Shown: positions 22,801 to 35,628, counted from the stretch's first letter. The stretch is DNA of 64,000 nucleotides from Gigaspora rosea (GCA_003550325.1 QKWP01002136.1:20382-84381), one strand, 5' to 3'. The notes: generated by a model from the letters alone, not told the origin. Made by a program: numbers and translations.

Positions 22801-25792
22801 ACAATAATTATCTTCAATATATTTAACATATGAATAAAATGCTTATTATTGTTAGATAGCAATGATGATATATAAGACAAGATAGATAAATAGCTAAGAA
22901 TCTTTTATTAATAATTAAAATTGCATTATTATATAATTTATGATTAATATTTTTAAGTTTTAGGTATTAAAGAAACTAGCCGCATTTCTTCATCTTTTCT
23001 TTCTTGCATTCTTTTACATTTTAAAATCTGTTGAAGTCTTTCAAAATTAAATGGTGTAAAAATAACATCATTAAGTGAATGAACTTGAGATATTGCTACA
23101 AAAGAAAGTCCAGCAGCAAATTCTTTGCTACCAACATCTATTTTAGCTTTTGGTAGTGTTAGCCCTTGGCTTTTGTGCACTGTAATAGCCCATGCAAGAC
23201 GGATAAGAATCTGCAAACATGAATATATTGCTCCTGATTTACCTTCAAATTTGCGTTGGATTGGTACAATTGGAACAATTTACTGTACTTATAGTAGGTC
23301 CTGTATAATTATCAAATTTGATAAAAACTGCTATTGGAAGTGAAAGTGGACTTTGCTCTTCTTCAAACAAAATATCTTGAATAATTCCCATTGAACCATT
23401 AACTAATCCAGCTTCTGTCCACAGGTTTGCTATTAGCATAATATATGCACTTTTGCTTAATAATAATTCTGGCTCAAGACTACCTGCTATGTCAGAATTT
23501 GCATTTTTAGCTTCTTTACCTCCTCTATTATGTATTGCAAGGATTTTTGCAACAGGAACATTTAATGATCTTAATTTATCAAAATTTATTCTATTAACAT
23601 CAGTCCATTTTGTCATAACACATGTAGCATCTGAAAATCTATTATATTCTGTTTTATTTATTTTATTATCAAAACGTGTGCTAAGTGTTCTCCAGTCTGT
23701 AAGAGTAGATTCACCATTATGCAATCACAAGAGAATATTTCGAAACTCTTTTTGTTCCTCAGAATTTCCAGATTGACGCTCAACTATATTGAGTTTATAT
23801 ACTTCCTGAAATTGGTTGTATACTACAATGCTATTATTGGATAGTGAATCTTTCAAAATATTTGTAGTATATTTAGGATGATCAAGTACAGGAGGAAGCT
23901 GCCCAAAATCACCAAACAAGATAATTGATTTTCCACCAAAAGGTTGGTTCTTCTGTTCAGGAAAAGCTTGACGTAATCGCAAATCAATCAAAGCAAGCAT
24001 TCGACGTCCGATCATACTTTTTTCATTAATTATAAAATATTGTATATTTTATAATCTATTTTGTAAATGGTTTAATTGCTCCCTAGTTATATCAAGATTA
24101 TTACCAATAGGTACTGGAATAGAAAGAGCTGAATAAATTGTTTCTCCATTAATATTAAAGGATGCAACTCCTGTTGGAGCAAGGACTAATACAGGTGAAT
24201 TGGATCTAGTTTCTGTTAATTCAAGAAGTCGATACCTGATTGCTTTAATTAGCAATGACTTTCCTGTACCAGTAGTTCCTATAACAATAATGTTAAGTAG
24301 TTTAATTTAATAACCTGTAAGAATGCTATAGTAATGTGATTCTATTTGCTTAAAAATTGCTTTTTGTTTATCATTTAGAATATGATAATCTATAATATCA
24401 GTATTAGATATTTCATTTCTTTCTATTTCATTATTCGATTCATTACGATAAGATACTCTTTGCAAAAAAGAGTCTACTTCTCTAAGGTCAGTATCAGAAT
24501 AATTTTGTCTAACTTCACTAATCCAATCATAAGTTCGATCAATATCACAGGATCCAAGATCAGAAGAACAATCAATTACTGAGTTAGAGCCCATTTCTGC
24601 CAAAAGCATCCAGTCAAATCAGCATTCTTCTCCTTCATTATCTTCAGATTCTTCATCTTGACTTTCATCATCTGTTATTTCTCTCGATTCATTATTATCT
24701 ATAGGGGGCCCAAGTAAGTCCATTGGATCAGCATTAATTTCTTTAGAATAGCGATTATATAAAACTGACCAAGAAATTCTATTATCTTGAGTTAAAAGCT
24801 TAATATCTCAATGAGAAACATGAAGAAGAACTTTTACACGACAGAACTCCTCCCATTCTGGTCCATTTCACAATGGTGATGGTTGTAGCCAAATTCATAT
24901 AATGTTTTCTGTTTTACATATTTTCCATTTGTCATTGGTAAACTTATATGTGAGATATAATTTATATAATGAGAAATTTTCAAACTCAGAAGGTCTTTCC
25001 CAGTATATTTTTAAAGTAGAACGAGTTGTCAATCCAATATTTTCAATTTGTCTAGAAGTTCCATCTTTATTAACACCTGTACCATGAAGCCAATGAGGTG
25101 TTTCATTATTGAGATTTAATGAAAAAAAAGACTAGCTTGAATGATAAAGAGAAATTCCAAAAAGTAGATGACAAGTTTCTTGAGCAGATATATCACGTTC
25201 AGCAACACTATGAAGCAATAATTTCTGAACTGGAGCAAGTAATCTATCAGTAGGGTTGCTATTATTAAGTATTTGATTTAATATTTGTGAAAAGCCTTCT
25301 GATCGTTATTTTTATTTACTTGCATATTTGGAAATATATTGTAGAGCTGCATGAATACTAAGAATAGGTTTAAGATCAACATTTGCTCTCCATCCTTGTA
25401 GTTGAATTCTACTATGAGGATTAATATATGAATCATTTCTTGCTGTTACAAGCTCTGGATGACCATGACTATCCTCACACAAAAAAGTATGATTACTTTC
25501 CTCCTTAGGAAATCCAAATCTGCAGGATTGTTTTCCAAGTTTGGTACGAAGACAATATGAGAAACTGCATCATGTATGTCACTGCAACTTGTTATCTAAT
25601 TCGATATAATCTTGTAAATCATCATGTAGTTTTTCATGCCATTTTTGGCATGTATGATGATTAGGAACAGGGGCATCAAGTCCTGGGTTAATAGTAGTAA
25701 CCAGAGAGTCAATATATTTTGTTATTTCTTTTAATGAATTTTCATCTTCTTTTAGTTGTTCTCATTCAATTTTAGAAGCATTTTTTATTTTT

Positions 25793-25900
25793 CCAATTCC
25801 ATGTACATGAACTCTACCACGATGTTGCCATTCAAATCTATATTTTCCAATTCCATGTACATGAACTCTACCACGATGTTGCCATTCAAATCTATACTAC
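25793..25900 (-). repeat. 54-bp in-frame tandem duplication of the HUH motif
   Basis: 25793-25846 and 25847-25900 are essentially identical 54-base units. Each encodes on the minus strand RFEWQHRGRVHVHGIGK, the two-histidine nuclease motif of the Helitron Rep domain. The unit is 18 codons, so the duplication keeps the frame locally. Confidence 0.9.
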
Positions 25901-26123
25901 CAATCTTCTAAATTCTATTTTTTTTATTAACACACGATTAAAAAAAATTTCAAACCGTTTATTAAAGAACCAAGTAGCAAGATGGGGATTGTCAATAATG
26001 TTTTGATGCCGATTTTCATTAGATGCCATAAGTGTATGAAGTTCTGGCCAGTGTAAATCAGCAGCACTAAAATGTAAAAATATTAAACCTTGTGAACCTA
26101 ACTGTTTAATCATGTCTGATAAC

Positions 26124-26840
26124 AGGGTGTGGCGCCTTAGAGAAGTGGTCAAGGTGTCACTCCCCAAGCGGCAGGTTGACAGTTCGAATCCCACTGGCGA
26201 CGTTTTGAAGTTAAATCTGCGTTCGGCGATTGTGGCTTATGAACGGTTGGGTGCTAAAACCTGTAACCTTGGTCCCATCATCTCGAATGGGAGCCCACGG
26301 GCGCAATGATGTATGTGTTACATCACAAATCCAGGGAACCGGAAAAAACCCACAAGAACCCGTTTGGCAAGACCTGAGTTAGGAGGTAGTGAAAATCGGT
26401 CCTTACGGTATGTGCCAAGAGAAGACGGATACCTCGATCGGAACGAACCTAATAGGAGCAGGTAGCCTCGGTTACCAAATCTGGGCAATAGTACATGTAT
26501 GGGACATGGAAGGTGCATCCGGTAGGCTCTTGTGCGAGGGTAAAGTAGCCCTTAGGTCGTCGATATCCAAAAGGGTAGTGGCCCACAATATCTGCATTAA
26601 AAATGTAGTACGTCGGGTAGTAATAGGAGGACCATGAACCTGAGGTTTAAATAGGCAATTCCCGTAGTTGGGTTGTAGGTATGGCAGCTAGTGTAGAACC
26701 TTTGGGCGGACTACTTAAATTAGGCACCAAAAGTGCACGTGTAGCTAGTTGTATCCTCATTCATGTAACAAATATTATGTCACATAACTCTTAATAAAAT
26801 CCCGGCCATAGCACATAGCCTCTAAAACTTAAAAAAAAAA
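26124..26840 (+). mobile_element. tRNA-headed SINE inserted in the Helitron
   Basis: The insert is flanked by AATCATGTCTGATAAC (26108-26123) and AATCATGTCCGATAAC (26841-26856), a 16-bp target duplication with one change, and ends in poly-A. Near the 5' end is a tRNA-like segment (about 26131-26201) with box A TAGAGAAGTGG and box B AGTTCGAATCCCA, plus a long variable-arm-like stretch resembling class II tRNAs. The 3' half matches the SINE at 19802-20343. On the minus strand, skipping the insert joins CELSDMI to KQLGSQGLIF in the Helitron protein. Transcription would be by RNA polymerase III; movement would need a LINE's reverse transcriptase. Confidence 0.9.
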
Positions 26841-28440
26841 AATCATGTCCGATAACTCACAACGTCTTGCATTCCAAAACTGCCTTGATCCACGTATCCC
26901 TAAACCAAATCTCATAATTCGATCAGCCATATTTGTATTACTATTTGCAATAATTTTCTGTATATCTGCAACTGTAAGCTGATTATCATTAAAATTCTGC
27001 TTAACATATACTCTTCCTTCCTGTAATGCTTGCCATCTCATCTGTGAATTAAGTGCAAAATACTGCCAACGAGTATGCTGAGCAAATCTTCTATCTTTAT
27101 ATTGCAATAAATACCTAAATATTCAGCTAGTTTGACATTTTTGATACGTTCTGAACGAAGATCAGCACTTCCTGTTGGATAAAGAGTTGGAAATGCACAT
27201 GCAATATATCCTGAAGTTTGAAATTCATCAATAGGATTATTATTAATTTTTGGTCATTCAATAGTATTATTAGCTAATAATCTATTAATTGTATTATTTA
27301 TAGCAATTTCTTCTTGATTATCTGAGGGTAGATAAGGTACAAAGGTGCGTGTAATTCCATTTTCTTCATTGTCTTCATTAAATTCATCATCTATCAATTG
27401 ATTAACTTGAAGTTGATCATCAATAAACTCATCTTCTGGTAGTAATTGAAGGTTTTCATTATCTATAGTAATTTCTGAATAATAGTTGTTGTTTGCTTTT
27501 AGCCAACGCAATGCACGAGCTACTTTATTACGACAAATTTTAAAGTCTCTAAATGCTGTTAGGTCTTTATCAGATTGTCAATGTATAATAAGCACATTTA
27601 ATGAAGATAGATGCCAAGGAAGACGAGTTGTAAATTTTTCTACATCTTGAGAAAAATTGATAATATTTCCTCTATATCCATGCTGTCCTCCACGAAGTCT
27701 ATAAACTACCATTACAGGAAAAACTTGTGCAATAAGCATTTCTTCAATTTCTGTTAGTTCTTGGAGCTCTTCGGGTACTTCTCCTGGATCCATATTATTA
27801 TCAAATGAGAATTTTTTTGTAAAGTTTTCTCAGTATAACAACGATGACATTCTCCTACAACAAGGATTATTGATGGAAAACATTCTTTGCATGTAGGACA
27901 CTCTAAATGTTTTAGCTTTGCCATTTTATTACGAAATTGGCATAAAAGAACTTTATCATATTCTTCAAGAATTGTAGAAGGCAAAGGCAGAGGTATATCT
28001 GGTTCATTCATATCTATATCAATTTCTGACTGAAAATCTTTGTTGCTATCATCCGTAAGAATTGCTTCAAATCCTTCAAGACCTTTTTCGATTTTATGTA
28101 ATTTATCTTTTGCTCTTTTTTGCCATTTTCTTTCTCGATCATGTTCAAAACGAGTTTCACGTTGCTTATGTGATTCATTTTTTCGGCTTTTACGTTTTCT
28201 TAGAGTATCTCGTAAAACTGAATTTTCTCCTGTTTGGTTTTCCTCTTCCATTGAGCTTTCTACTATTGGACTCTCTACTATTGGCGGGCTTTCTACTATT
28301 AATGGGCTTTCTATCATTACTGGGCTTTCTACCATTATTGGGCTTTCTATCATCGTTTGGCTTTCTACTATTGTTGGGCTTTTTACTATTGTTAAGCTTT
28401 CTGCTAATGTTGGGCTTTCTGCTATAGAGATTTCTTCCAT

Positions 28441-29660
28441 TCTGATTTTAATTTATAAGAATAATTATGAAAAGTTATAAAGCTATTAAGTAATAATCAA
28501 TGATATAATTATAAAATAATGTAATAAATTTATGTAACTGAATAGTGTGCTTTTAATTAATACTTATTTTTATATTTATTTAGTTATTAAAAATTTGTAT
28601 AATAAAATAAACTGCAAAACTTTATTAAAACAAATTGAAGGGTTTTTATTTTTTTTTTATCACATAAAAATCTTATTATTTTATTTTATATTTATTCTTG
28701 AAATACATTACTTAAATTTACTTTCAATTTTTAGATGATGTGATCTAACCATCACATTTATTCTCTACTACACGTGCTTTTCAATATCATATCTAATCTA
28801 ATTATCTTGTGTTACTACAAGTAAAGGCAAAAGAACCAAATTAAGCATACAGTTGGCAGAGCAAAAATAAAAACAGAAAATTAATAATGCATAGCTAAAA
28901 TAAGGCACTGGATAAGGAAATAAAACAAAATATATAAGTCGATACAAATAAACTTTACTGGTTTTCATATCAGAAAATTGCATAATGCCATAGTAAGTCC
29001 ATTAACACCATACTCTAGGCAATATTTTTTTTTGAAACTATAATAGTTACCAATTGAGGTAGCTCAAGATTGATCTTCATTTTTGTATCAATTAATTGAT
29101 AATCATTAGAGCTGTTACCCGGATCGAAAAATAGAGACCCAGGTTATGACCCGGGTCGATGATGATTTAAAATTTTAAGATAAGTTTCTGATTTACTCAA
29201 ATAAAGGTCTCTTCAGCATTACACAGCTTACTTCCTTTATTTTTTTTAAGTAAAATCGAAGGGAACTTCTCTACGTGTATCTTTTATTGAAGTCAAATTC
29301 ATTCGTTTATATATATTTAAATTTAATATACAACAAGTTAATGTGTTGTTTGGCATGTTAACACATTATGTGCTATTCAATGATGGTACTACTATGTTGA
29401 CGTGCTATCTGAACTTCCATAATTTTTATCCCTTAACATGTCAATCATCAAGTTTATACTAACATTTAATAAAATAGATTTATACTACAGTACTAAACAA
29501 GAAACACATTGGGCAAACTGTAATTTGAACAGTAATCCCCTGTCGTACTAAGCATTATTTTTTGCATGTGGTTAAATATATGGAAGATTCCCAGTCTCAT
29601 ATTGATCATCGGGAATCTCTAATCTACTGATTCATGTTTTGAACTAAGATTCCTAGCAAG
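28441..29660. other. AT-rich interval with a dispersed-repeat fragment
   Basis: No gene seen. A short inverted motif GACCCAGGTTATGACCCGGG lies near 29130. The stretch 29283-29460 (GAAGTCAAATTCATTCGTTT onward) is related to 56236-56620, so it belongs to a dispersed repeat, possibly an LTR or MITE fragment. Confidence 0.5.
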
Positions 29661-30020
29661 TTAGGTATTTTTTTTTTATGTTGAGTATCTTTTTTTTAAT
29701 TCTTGCCTTTTAGGTCAGAACTTTAATTTGATCTAAAGTTTTTTAAATTCTTATGCTTAAGATCAGACGATTTAATCAATCAGTTTTTTTTTAATTCTCA
29801 AGCTTTGAATAATGCTCTTGGCCAGAAACTTCTAAATTCTTGTGCCGCTTTGAACTAGTAACTTTAATTAGGTCAGGTATTTTTTTAATTCTTACGTTTT
29901 TCTTTTGATTTTTTGCATTTTGGGTCAGGAACTTCACTAATTGAATTTTTTAAATTATCAATCAAATAAAATTTTGACCAAAGATTTTGACTAGACGAAA
30001 ATTCTTACGTTTTGTATAAG
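29660..30020. repeat. Diverged tandem repeat, period ~75-80 bp
   Basis: Units built on TTTTTAATTCTTACGTTTT and GGTCAGGAACTTTAATT-like sequence recur about four to five times with many substitutions. Copies are visible near 29690, 29780, 29840, 29880 and 29950. Confidence 0.5.
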
Positions 30021-30048
30021 GAACTGTAATTATGTCAGATAATTATAT

Positions 30049-30297
30049 TTGCGATTAATGTTTTGTTTGTTTTACATTAATTTTAATCAACATTACCAGT
30101 TCATAGATAAAAGATTAAGCATTATTGAAAGTAATGTTAATGCTTATATTACTGAAATTGTTGACAGAAAATTTTTGGAAGATTCAATTTTTTCAATTAA
30201 TCATCTTCAGATCTATCAGATTTTTTATTTCGCTTATTTGGTGTTAAATCGGAGGCATTTAAAAGTAAATCAGATGCCTTGGAAAATCCTAAAATAA
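30049..30297 (+). CDS. Short open frame, unknown, doubtful
   Basis: An 82-residue frame with a plausible coding core (DKRLSIIESNVNAYITEIVD, then RKFLEDS). A GT...AG pair just upstream (GTCAGATAAT to TTACCAG, ending near 30099) could make the core the second exon of a small gene. I recognise no domain. It may instead be a transposon fragment. Confidence 0.2.
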   Translation: MRLMFCLFYINFNQHYQFIDKRLSIIESNVNAYITEIVDRKFLEDSIFSINHLQIYQIFYFAYLVLNRRHLKVNQMPWKILK

Positions 30298-30459
30298 AAC
30301 ATGTATAAATATATATATATCACAATTTTTAATAAATAATGTGACTAAATATCATTATTACCAATTTGATTATTATAAACAGAGGTAGAATTATTTAGTG
30401 CTGAGAGTTCTAGTTTAAATAAATATTAAACATGTAAATTACTACCAAACAACAATAAA

Positions 30460-30651
30460 GTGTATAAATATAAGTTAAACATAAATTACCTGTTTCTTCA
30501 ACAGGAATCAAATATGATACATTGTCCAATTTGCACTTTAGAGATTGATGTTGGTAAAAAGATATACCAGCAATTGTTTTATGTCGAGAAAAACAATTAT
30601 TTGTTCATCAAGTGTTACATCAGATTCTACAAGACAGTAAATATCTGTTAA
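30460..30651 (+). CDS. Short open frame with CPIC motif, unknown, doubtful
   Basis: The frame encodes MIHCPICTLEIDVGKKIYQQ followed by LFIKCYIRFY. CPIC at the start could be half of a zinc-binding site, but no second complete Cys pair follows, so any zinc finger is truncated. It may be a decayed exon of a repeat-borne gene such as the one beginning at 31.26 kb. Confidence 0.2.
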   Translation: MYKYKLNINYLFLQQESNMIHCPICTLEIDVGKKIYQQLFYVEKNNYLFIKCYIRFYKTVNIC

Positions 30652-31262
30652 TAAGAATTAACTGACGTTTTAGTAAAATTCTCATGATAGTTTTTAAAAT
30701 TCTTACAGTGCGGCAGTGGGTAGTTATAGCGCTTTGCAAAAAAGTGTGACCCTGTTATTTTCACAGTGATGATGACAGTTGGGTGATCTCTTTGTTGCTG
30801 CTCCTAACGATTAGCCAAAAGACAATGGTTTCTAGTTTTTTAAGAAGGTTTGTTTGTTTTGTGAAAAATCTCTGATTCTTAATAAACAATTCAAATTTAA
30901 ATTTATATATTAAATTATGCTTTCAATCATAGTTTCAATCAACGATCATATATAAAAAATAAGTAATTTCCAAAACTTCAGTACGGGAAATTTCCATATT
31001 TGGCAATATATATGACAGATCATTCCATAATGATTCCTATTCTAGAACATTTAAGATCATTGGATTATCAATTTTTTTATATTAATTTTACCAATTTTTT
31101 ATAAGTTTACTTATTGAATATTGCACAAAATCATTTTGGGATATACCAGACGATTAGAAGAATACATAGTTTTGCGTATGTAGTTTTATAATCAGCCAAA
31201 AATCAATCAAAATCAACTCACCATCAACACTTATAAGTAGGGCCTAAGTACATATTTCTTAA

Positions 31263-34200
31263 GTGCAGCTCGAATTCTTTTTGAATATGGAGGCTTTTTT
31301 TCTACTAAAAAAAGGTCTCATTCTATATAAACAAAAGCATTTTAACGATCGTTATTCAACCCAAGACAAAATATATAATAGCCTTTACAAATATTTGGCT
31401 CAAAAAAAAAAAGTAAGTGCACTTTTTATAGCCATTTTTGGCACCGTGTGAATTTTATTCATTTCGTTTTTTCTGGGCAATACTATTTTTATTTTTGATT
31501 ATATTTGCAGGGACATTAGCTATTTGTTTGTATAAGTCCCAGTTAATTTAGATTTAAATAGTTTAATGTCGCTATTTTGTAATAGTGAACAAGATTAAAA
31601 GCATTTTACTTACTATAAACTTTTATTATATTAGTAGAATCTAATCAGCAACCACGAGAACCCGCAAAACGAGAACTAGCGGCAAATTTGCCTTGTGCTT
31701 TTACTAGGTTGGTTAACTTGTACCATAATAGTGTTGGATTAAAAAAATGTGCAACTAAGGTACCTACACGACATGCAGATTCTGCAATGTCCAAAAATCG
31801 GCTTCCACTATATAATTCTTTTTTTTCTGAGTTGGTTGAAGTTCAGACGCATTTAGAAGACTATCCTATGTGCAAACGGCACTATAATCAACTCATAGCT
31901 TCTAATTATTTTCATCATCATCTTTTAAATTTAAATAGTCAGTGGCACAATACAAAACAGCAAGTTGAAAATCATGATCTTGAAACTGAATTCATCGAGA
32001 AGCAAACTTGTGAAATTGGCATTCAAGTTGAATTAGTTAGTGAACAGGTTGAAAAACAATTTTGTGAGGTTGGTGTACAAACGTCTGAATCTATAATTCA
32101 GGAACTTGAAAATTTATATATATTTACTTCAAGAGCAATTAAATAAAAAAATAGAAGAAATAGAAGATCTTAAAAAATACTTAAGCTGTGGATATGATTA
32201 TATAATTGAGAGTTGGGAATGCGATCAAAAAATAAGTCAAGTCAGAAGTTGATTGACCAAAATAATGATTTTTTATTAAAGTGTGAAAATCGATTTGATA
32301 GTTAAGAAAAAAGGATTAATTCGATTATTCAAATTGCAAATAAAGAATTTCAAAATATTTATAATGATATTGATTCATTAATTTTAAATAAAGATCAATT
32401 TTCTCTTAATAATTTGTTAAATTTTACACCGAATCATTGGTTAGCTAATCGTAACCCAGTTATCGTTAATTTTATTGAAGCTCTCACCCATAATAATGAG
32501 AGTAGTATAATGACTCTACTTTAAAGGAAAAGCTCTTCAAAAAAGTAGTTGCAGTTGACGCAATTTATGGGTCAAGGCATAAAAATTATGTATCAGAAAT
32601 AAATCTAACCTTATCAGCAATTAAGTACTCATTGGCACGGGTCAAAACAATTGTTGATATTGACAATCATGTTATTAGTTCTAGAAGTTATATAACATTT
32701 ATTAATTGGTTAGAGTCACTTGCAATTGAACAAGAGCCTATACCCGAAGGGCTATTATTTATAGCCTTCGATAATGAACAATGGGGTCAATACAATTATC
32801 TTGATCGAGGATATAATACTGTAATTTATCATACAGTTACAAGTTTTGTCGCACTGAATATAAATAAAAAAAATCTAGTTCAATTTACAACAAATCCTGG
32901 TGTTACGATTCATTAAATGATCTTCAATATAAAGAACTATATTATCTCACACCAGAAATGATAACAGAATGTGAATCAGAATTAAAGGACCCCGAGATAT
33001 ACATAAATAGGTCACTATTTGCTTTTGCTTATTTTTGACTATTTTTTTGTAGATCTTTTCTATATTTAGTAATATTAATGCTTATTTTTGACCATTTTTC
33101 CATAGATCTTTTCTATTTTTAGTAGTATATTAAGATTTTTTAAAATAGTTAGCTGTTCATAGATTGCTTGGGGTCCTGGAATTAAGTGCATATTTGTTGT
33201 CAATTTTAAACGAACTCATTGACGAAAAAAATAATAAATCGAATATAATTGATACAATAATAAATAATTAAAAAGATGCTAGTAGTCAATCAAAATGGTG
33301 TAAAAAATGTAATACAACCAACATCGATAATTGAAAATGTACTTGCCCTAACTACAATGAAAAGTTAGACATATTAGCCGCATTACGAGCAGAATCAACT
33401 AATGAGTCTGTTCAAATTAGTAATACACCTTTCAATTAAAACCTATCATAATAAAATCTAGTACATCTAGTACTTTTACTCACAAACAAAAAGCTTCGTC
33501 CTTTGAATATATTAGCATTACACAAAAACTTGAACCTGACCAAAATGTTGTCGTTCCAGAAATGTATGTGCCGGACCCATTAGGTCTAAACCCTAATTCG
33601 ATAAATAATGTCAAAAAAGTTTTAGAGCACATACAAAGCATTACAAAAATAAACCAGGATAGGCAAAAATGTACCTGTTGTTTGTGATGGGGTTCCTTAT
33701 AATCTTGCTCAAAAAATAAAAAAAAGATTTCCTTGGTTAGTCTTAATTCCTGGAGCCTTATACGAAGAAATGAACATGCTTAAAGCATTTGTGGAATTAA
33801 ATTGGTTTTTTTTTCTTGTTTTCATTATTCTATTTTTTTTTTTCTCTTTAACCTAAATATTCTTATTTAGGGCTATCGATATCAACCAATTTGCTATTCA
33901 TCAAGGATATAGAACAGAAAATCAGCTTAGATTTTTCAAAACATGTACTGACCACTATAAATCATGGGACTCAATTTGCAACATTTACAGGTATGCTATG
34001 ACATGCGAATTGCTATGGCCATACATAGTTGAAACTGAAAACCTTTCAGTCAACGGCTATTTAAATTGGGTAGAAAAACAAGATGATAGTATTTATAAAT
34101 TAAAATTTGAGCAGGTAATATTTTATTTAAATTATTATAATTTAAAAATTCATAACAATATAATACTTAAATACTGTTATAGACGTTTGTCTATCTTCAG

Positions 34201-35125
34201 GCGATAGTCAACTTTCGTACAGGAGTCAGGAATAACAGACCATTATTAAGAAATGCTGCTAGACATATATTTGCACCAATTTGGTCTAGCCATAGGCATC
34301 CTATATATTGCTATATTGAGGTTTATTATGAAGAGCAATTATTACGATTACATCCTGAAATTAGAAAGATTGTAGAATCGTACTTTGTTATTTCACGGTC
34401 AGGCTATTGTAATCAATATCAAGGCCTTGATGCCATTCTTGAGGAAATTAATAAGTATTTAAAGGCCTTAATTCCACCTGTACCCTCACAGCGATATTGG
34501 AATATAGTAGCTCAAAACTATACAAAATTTATAAAGATTAGTAAATTATTTTTGAGATTAAAAATAAAAATTTTGTATATAAATACTTATCATTAAATAA
34601 ATAATAAATTAGCTGTGTCATATGTTATTTGATATGATTGGACATACAGAAAGTGAATCTTTAGAAAGTTGGACATGCCCTGACTATACATTAGAATCAC
34701 AGTGATTTAGAGTTCAGTTGAGGAAAACCGGATTTTTAAATCCTTAAAATAATAATCACAGGTTTGAGAGTTTTGAAGAAGAGCATTCACTTAGTGAACA
34801 ATTAAAAAATTTTAGCAATTTGGCATGTGAAAGGCGAATAGCATTTATTAAGAAAACTTTCGAAAATAACAAGTCAAGCTTACCACCGCCAATACCTGTT
34901 ACTACACAAGAGGAAAAGGCAGCCATGAGTGAAGAAAATATGTCAAAAGCGGAACTTTTGACAACTATAAATTCACTACTGACTTCTATTAATACTTCAG
35001 ATTGCATTAAGTATCGTAGTTTATAGCAAAAAAATTGTGACCAACTACGGGAGATTTTACAAAGTATTAGAAACCTGCAAGACAACCAGGATGAACTTGA
35101 AAATGAATCGGAATCAGAAAATTAA
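31263..35125 (+). pseudogene. Multi-exon gene of an unrecognised, probably transposon-borne family; decayed
   Basis: Exon-like pieces follow in order. 31263-31412: MEAFFLLKKGLILYKQKHFN, donor GTAAGT. 31640-32146: AANLPCAFTRLVNLYHNSVG, PTRHADSAMSKNRLPLYN, YPMCKRHYNQ. After a TA-run frameshift, a coiled-coil LNKKIEEIEDLKKYL. 32540-32915: VAVDAIYGSRHKNYVSEINL and GLLFIAFDNEQWG. 33660-33810: VPVVCDGVPYNLAQKIKKRF and LIPGALYEEMNMLKAFVELN. 33871-34114: the exon joined across a GT-AG intron (NWAIDINQFAIHQGYRTENQ). 34181-34560: FRTGVRNNRPLLRNAARHIF, YFVISRSGYCNQYQGLDAIL. 34620-34704: LFDMIGHTESESLES. 34760-35125: an acidic Gln/Ser-rich tail ending NESESEN. Stops and frameshifts occur between and within pieces, and a 190-bp MITE (32987-33176) is inserted. 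The conserved acidic positions (FDNEQ, CDGVPY, LDAILEE) would fit an RNase-H-like transposase, but this is inference; no known domain was identified. Confidence 0.6.
32987..33176. mobile_element. GGACCC-family MITE, 190 bp, with inner tandem repeat
   Basis: GGACCCCGAG and CTTGGGGTCC form the ends. Flanking decamers CAGAATTAAA and TGGAATTAAG match at 7 of 10 positions in register. Inside, a unit of about 58 bp starting GCTTATTTTTGAC occurs twice. It interrupts the orphan gene. Confidence 0.7.
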
Positions 35126-35628
35126 ATAACCAAATTATTTTAATAAATATGTTACCAAATGAAACTTCGTGCTCTATTTTAAGAGTATATTTTATTCATG
35201 TGTTGTAAAATGGTAAAGCAAATCTAAATCATGTAACCAGCTTTAAATTTCAATTTATATTGTAAGATCATTTTAGTTTCTCGAATGCTGCGATGTAACT
35301 AGGTGCTAAATTGTTATCTGACGACATATAGCTTGTTCAGACTACCACCTAGCTTGATCAACTTCATTGCTCTATACCTAATGACTTCAATGTGTAATAA
35401 GAGCACTTAATAGTAGCCCGGCTAAAAGAAAGAATAATAAATATATTATAAAAAAAAATTCTTTTGTATAGTTCAATAGTTGCAAAAGCAGTATGGTAAA
35501 GCTAAGTTCTAAAGTTTGTAAGATAAGCGACGATTTTGTAAAATAAGCGATGATTGGATAGATTGCATGTGTTCAAAAATTTCTAGAACATTTTAAAAAT
35601 GATCATCCCCCCTAATTTAGGAATTTGA
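35126..35628. other. Intergenic interval, no gene seen
   Basis: AT-rich sequence after the orphan pseudogene. No recognisable coding sequence, RNA gene or terminal repeat was found. Confidence 0.45.

Larger units (their letters stand above)
22953..28440 (-). pseudogene. Helitron Rep/helicase gene, decayed and split by a SINE
   Basis: Read on the minus strand in order: an N-terminal region rich in ESPxxVES repeats (28440-28240); a basic stretch and a CPTCKECF...GECHRC zinc-finger motif (near 27850-27900); LTEIEEMLIAQVFPVMVVYR followed by LRGGQ and TTRLPWH (27793-27600), typical of the Helitron-like N domain; FPTLYPTG and RWQYFALNSQMRWQ (27200-27000); the HUH nuclease motif in GRVHVHGIGK (25.8-25.9 kb); then a PIF1-type helicase with GTTGTGKS (Walker A, 24257-24280), FGDFGQLPPV (Walker B) and WAITVHKSQGLTLP near the C-terminus, ending LIPKT at 22953. 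A Helitron replicates by rolling circle: the HUH domain nicks and the helicase unwinds. Stops and frameshifts occur throughout (e.g. 23725-23727, 24808-24810, 27254-27256), a 54-bp duplication hits the HUH motif, and a SINE interrupts the middle. It is no longer functional. Confidence 0.92.

Noticed and set aside
26131..26201. Possible functional tRNA gene
   Set aside because: The acceptor stem does not pair well, and the segment is the head of a SINE with target duplication and poly-A tail.
26318..26637. Two overlapping frames inside the SINE
   Set aside because: They lie in RNA-derived SINE sequence on opposite strands and show no domain.
28040..28480. Plus-strand hydrophobic frames opposite the Helitron N-terminus
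   Set aside because: They are antisense to a repetitive ESPxxVES coding stretch that fits the Helitron.
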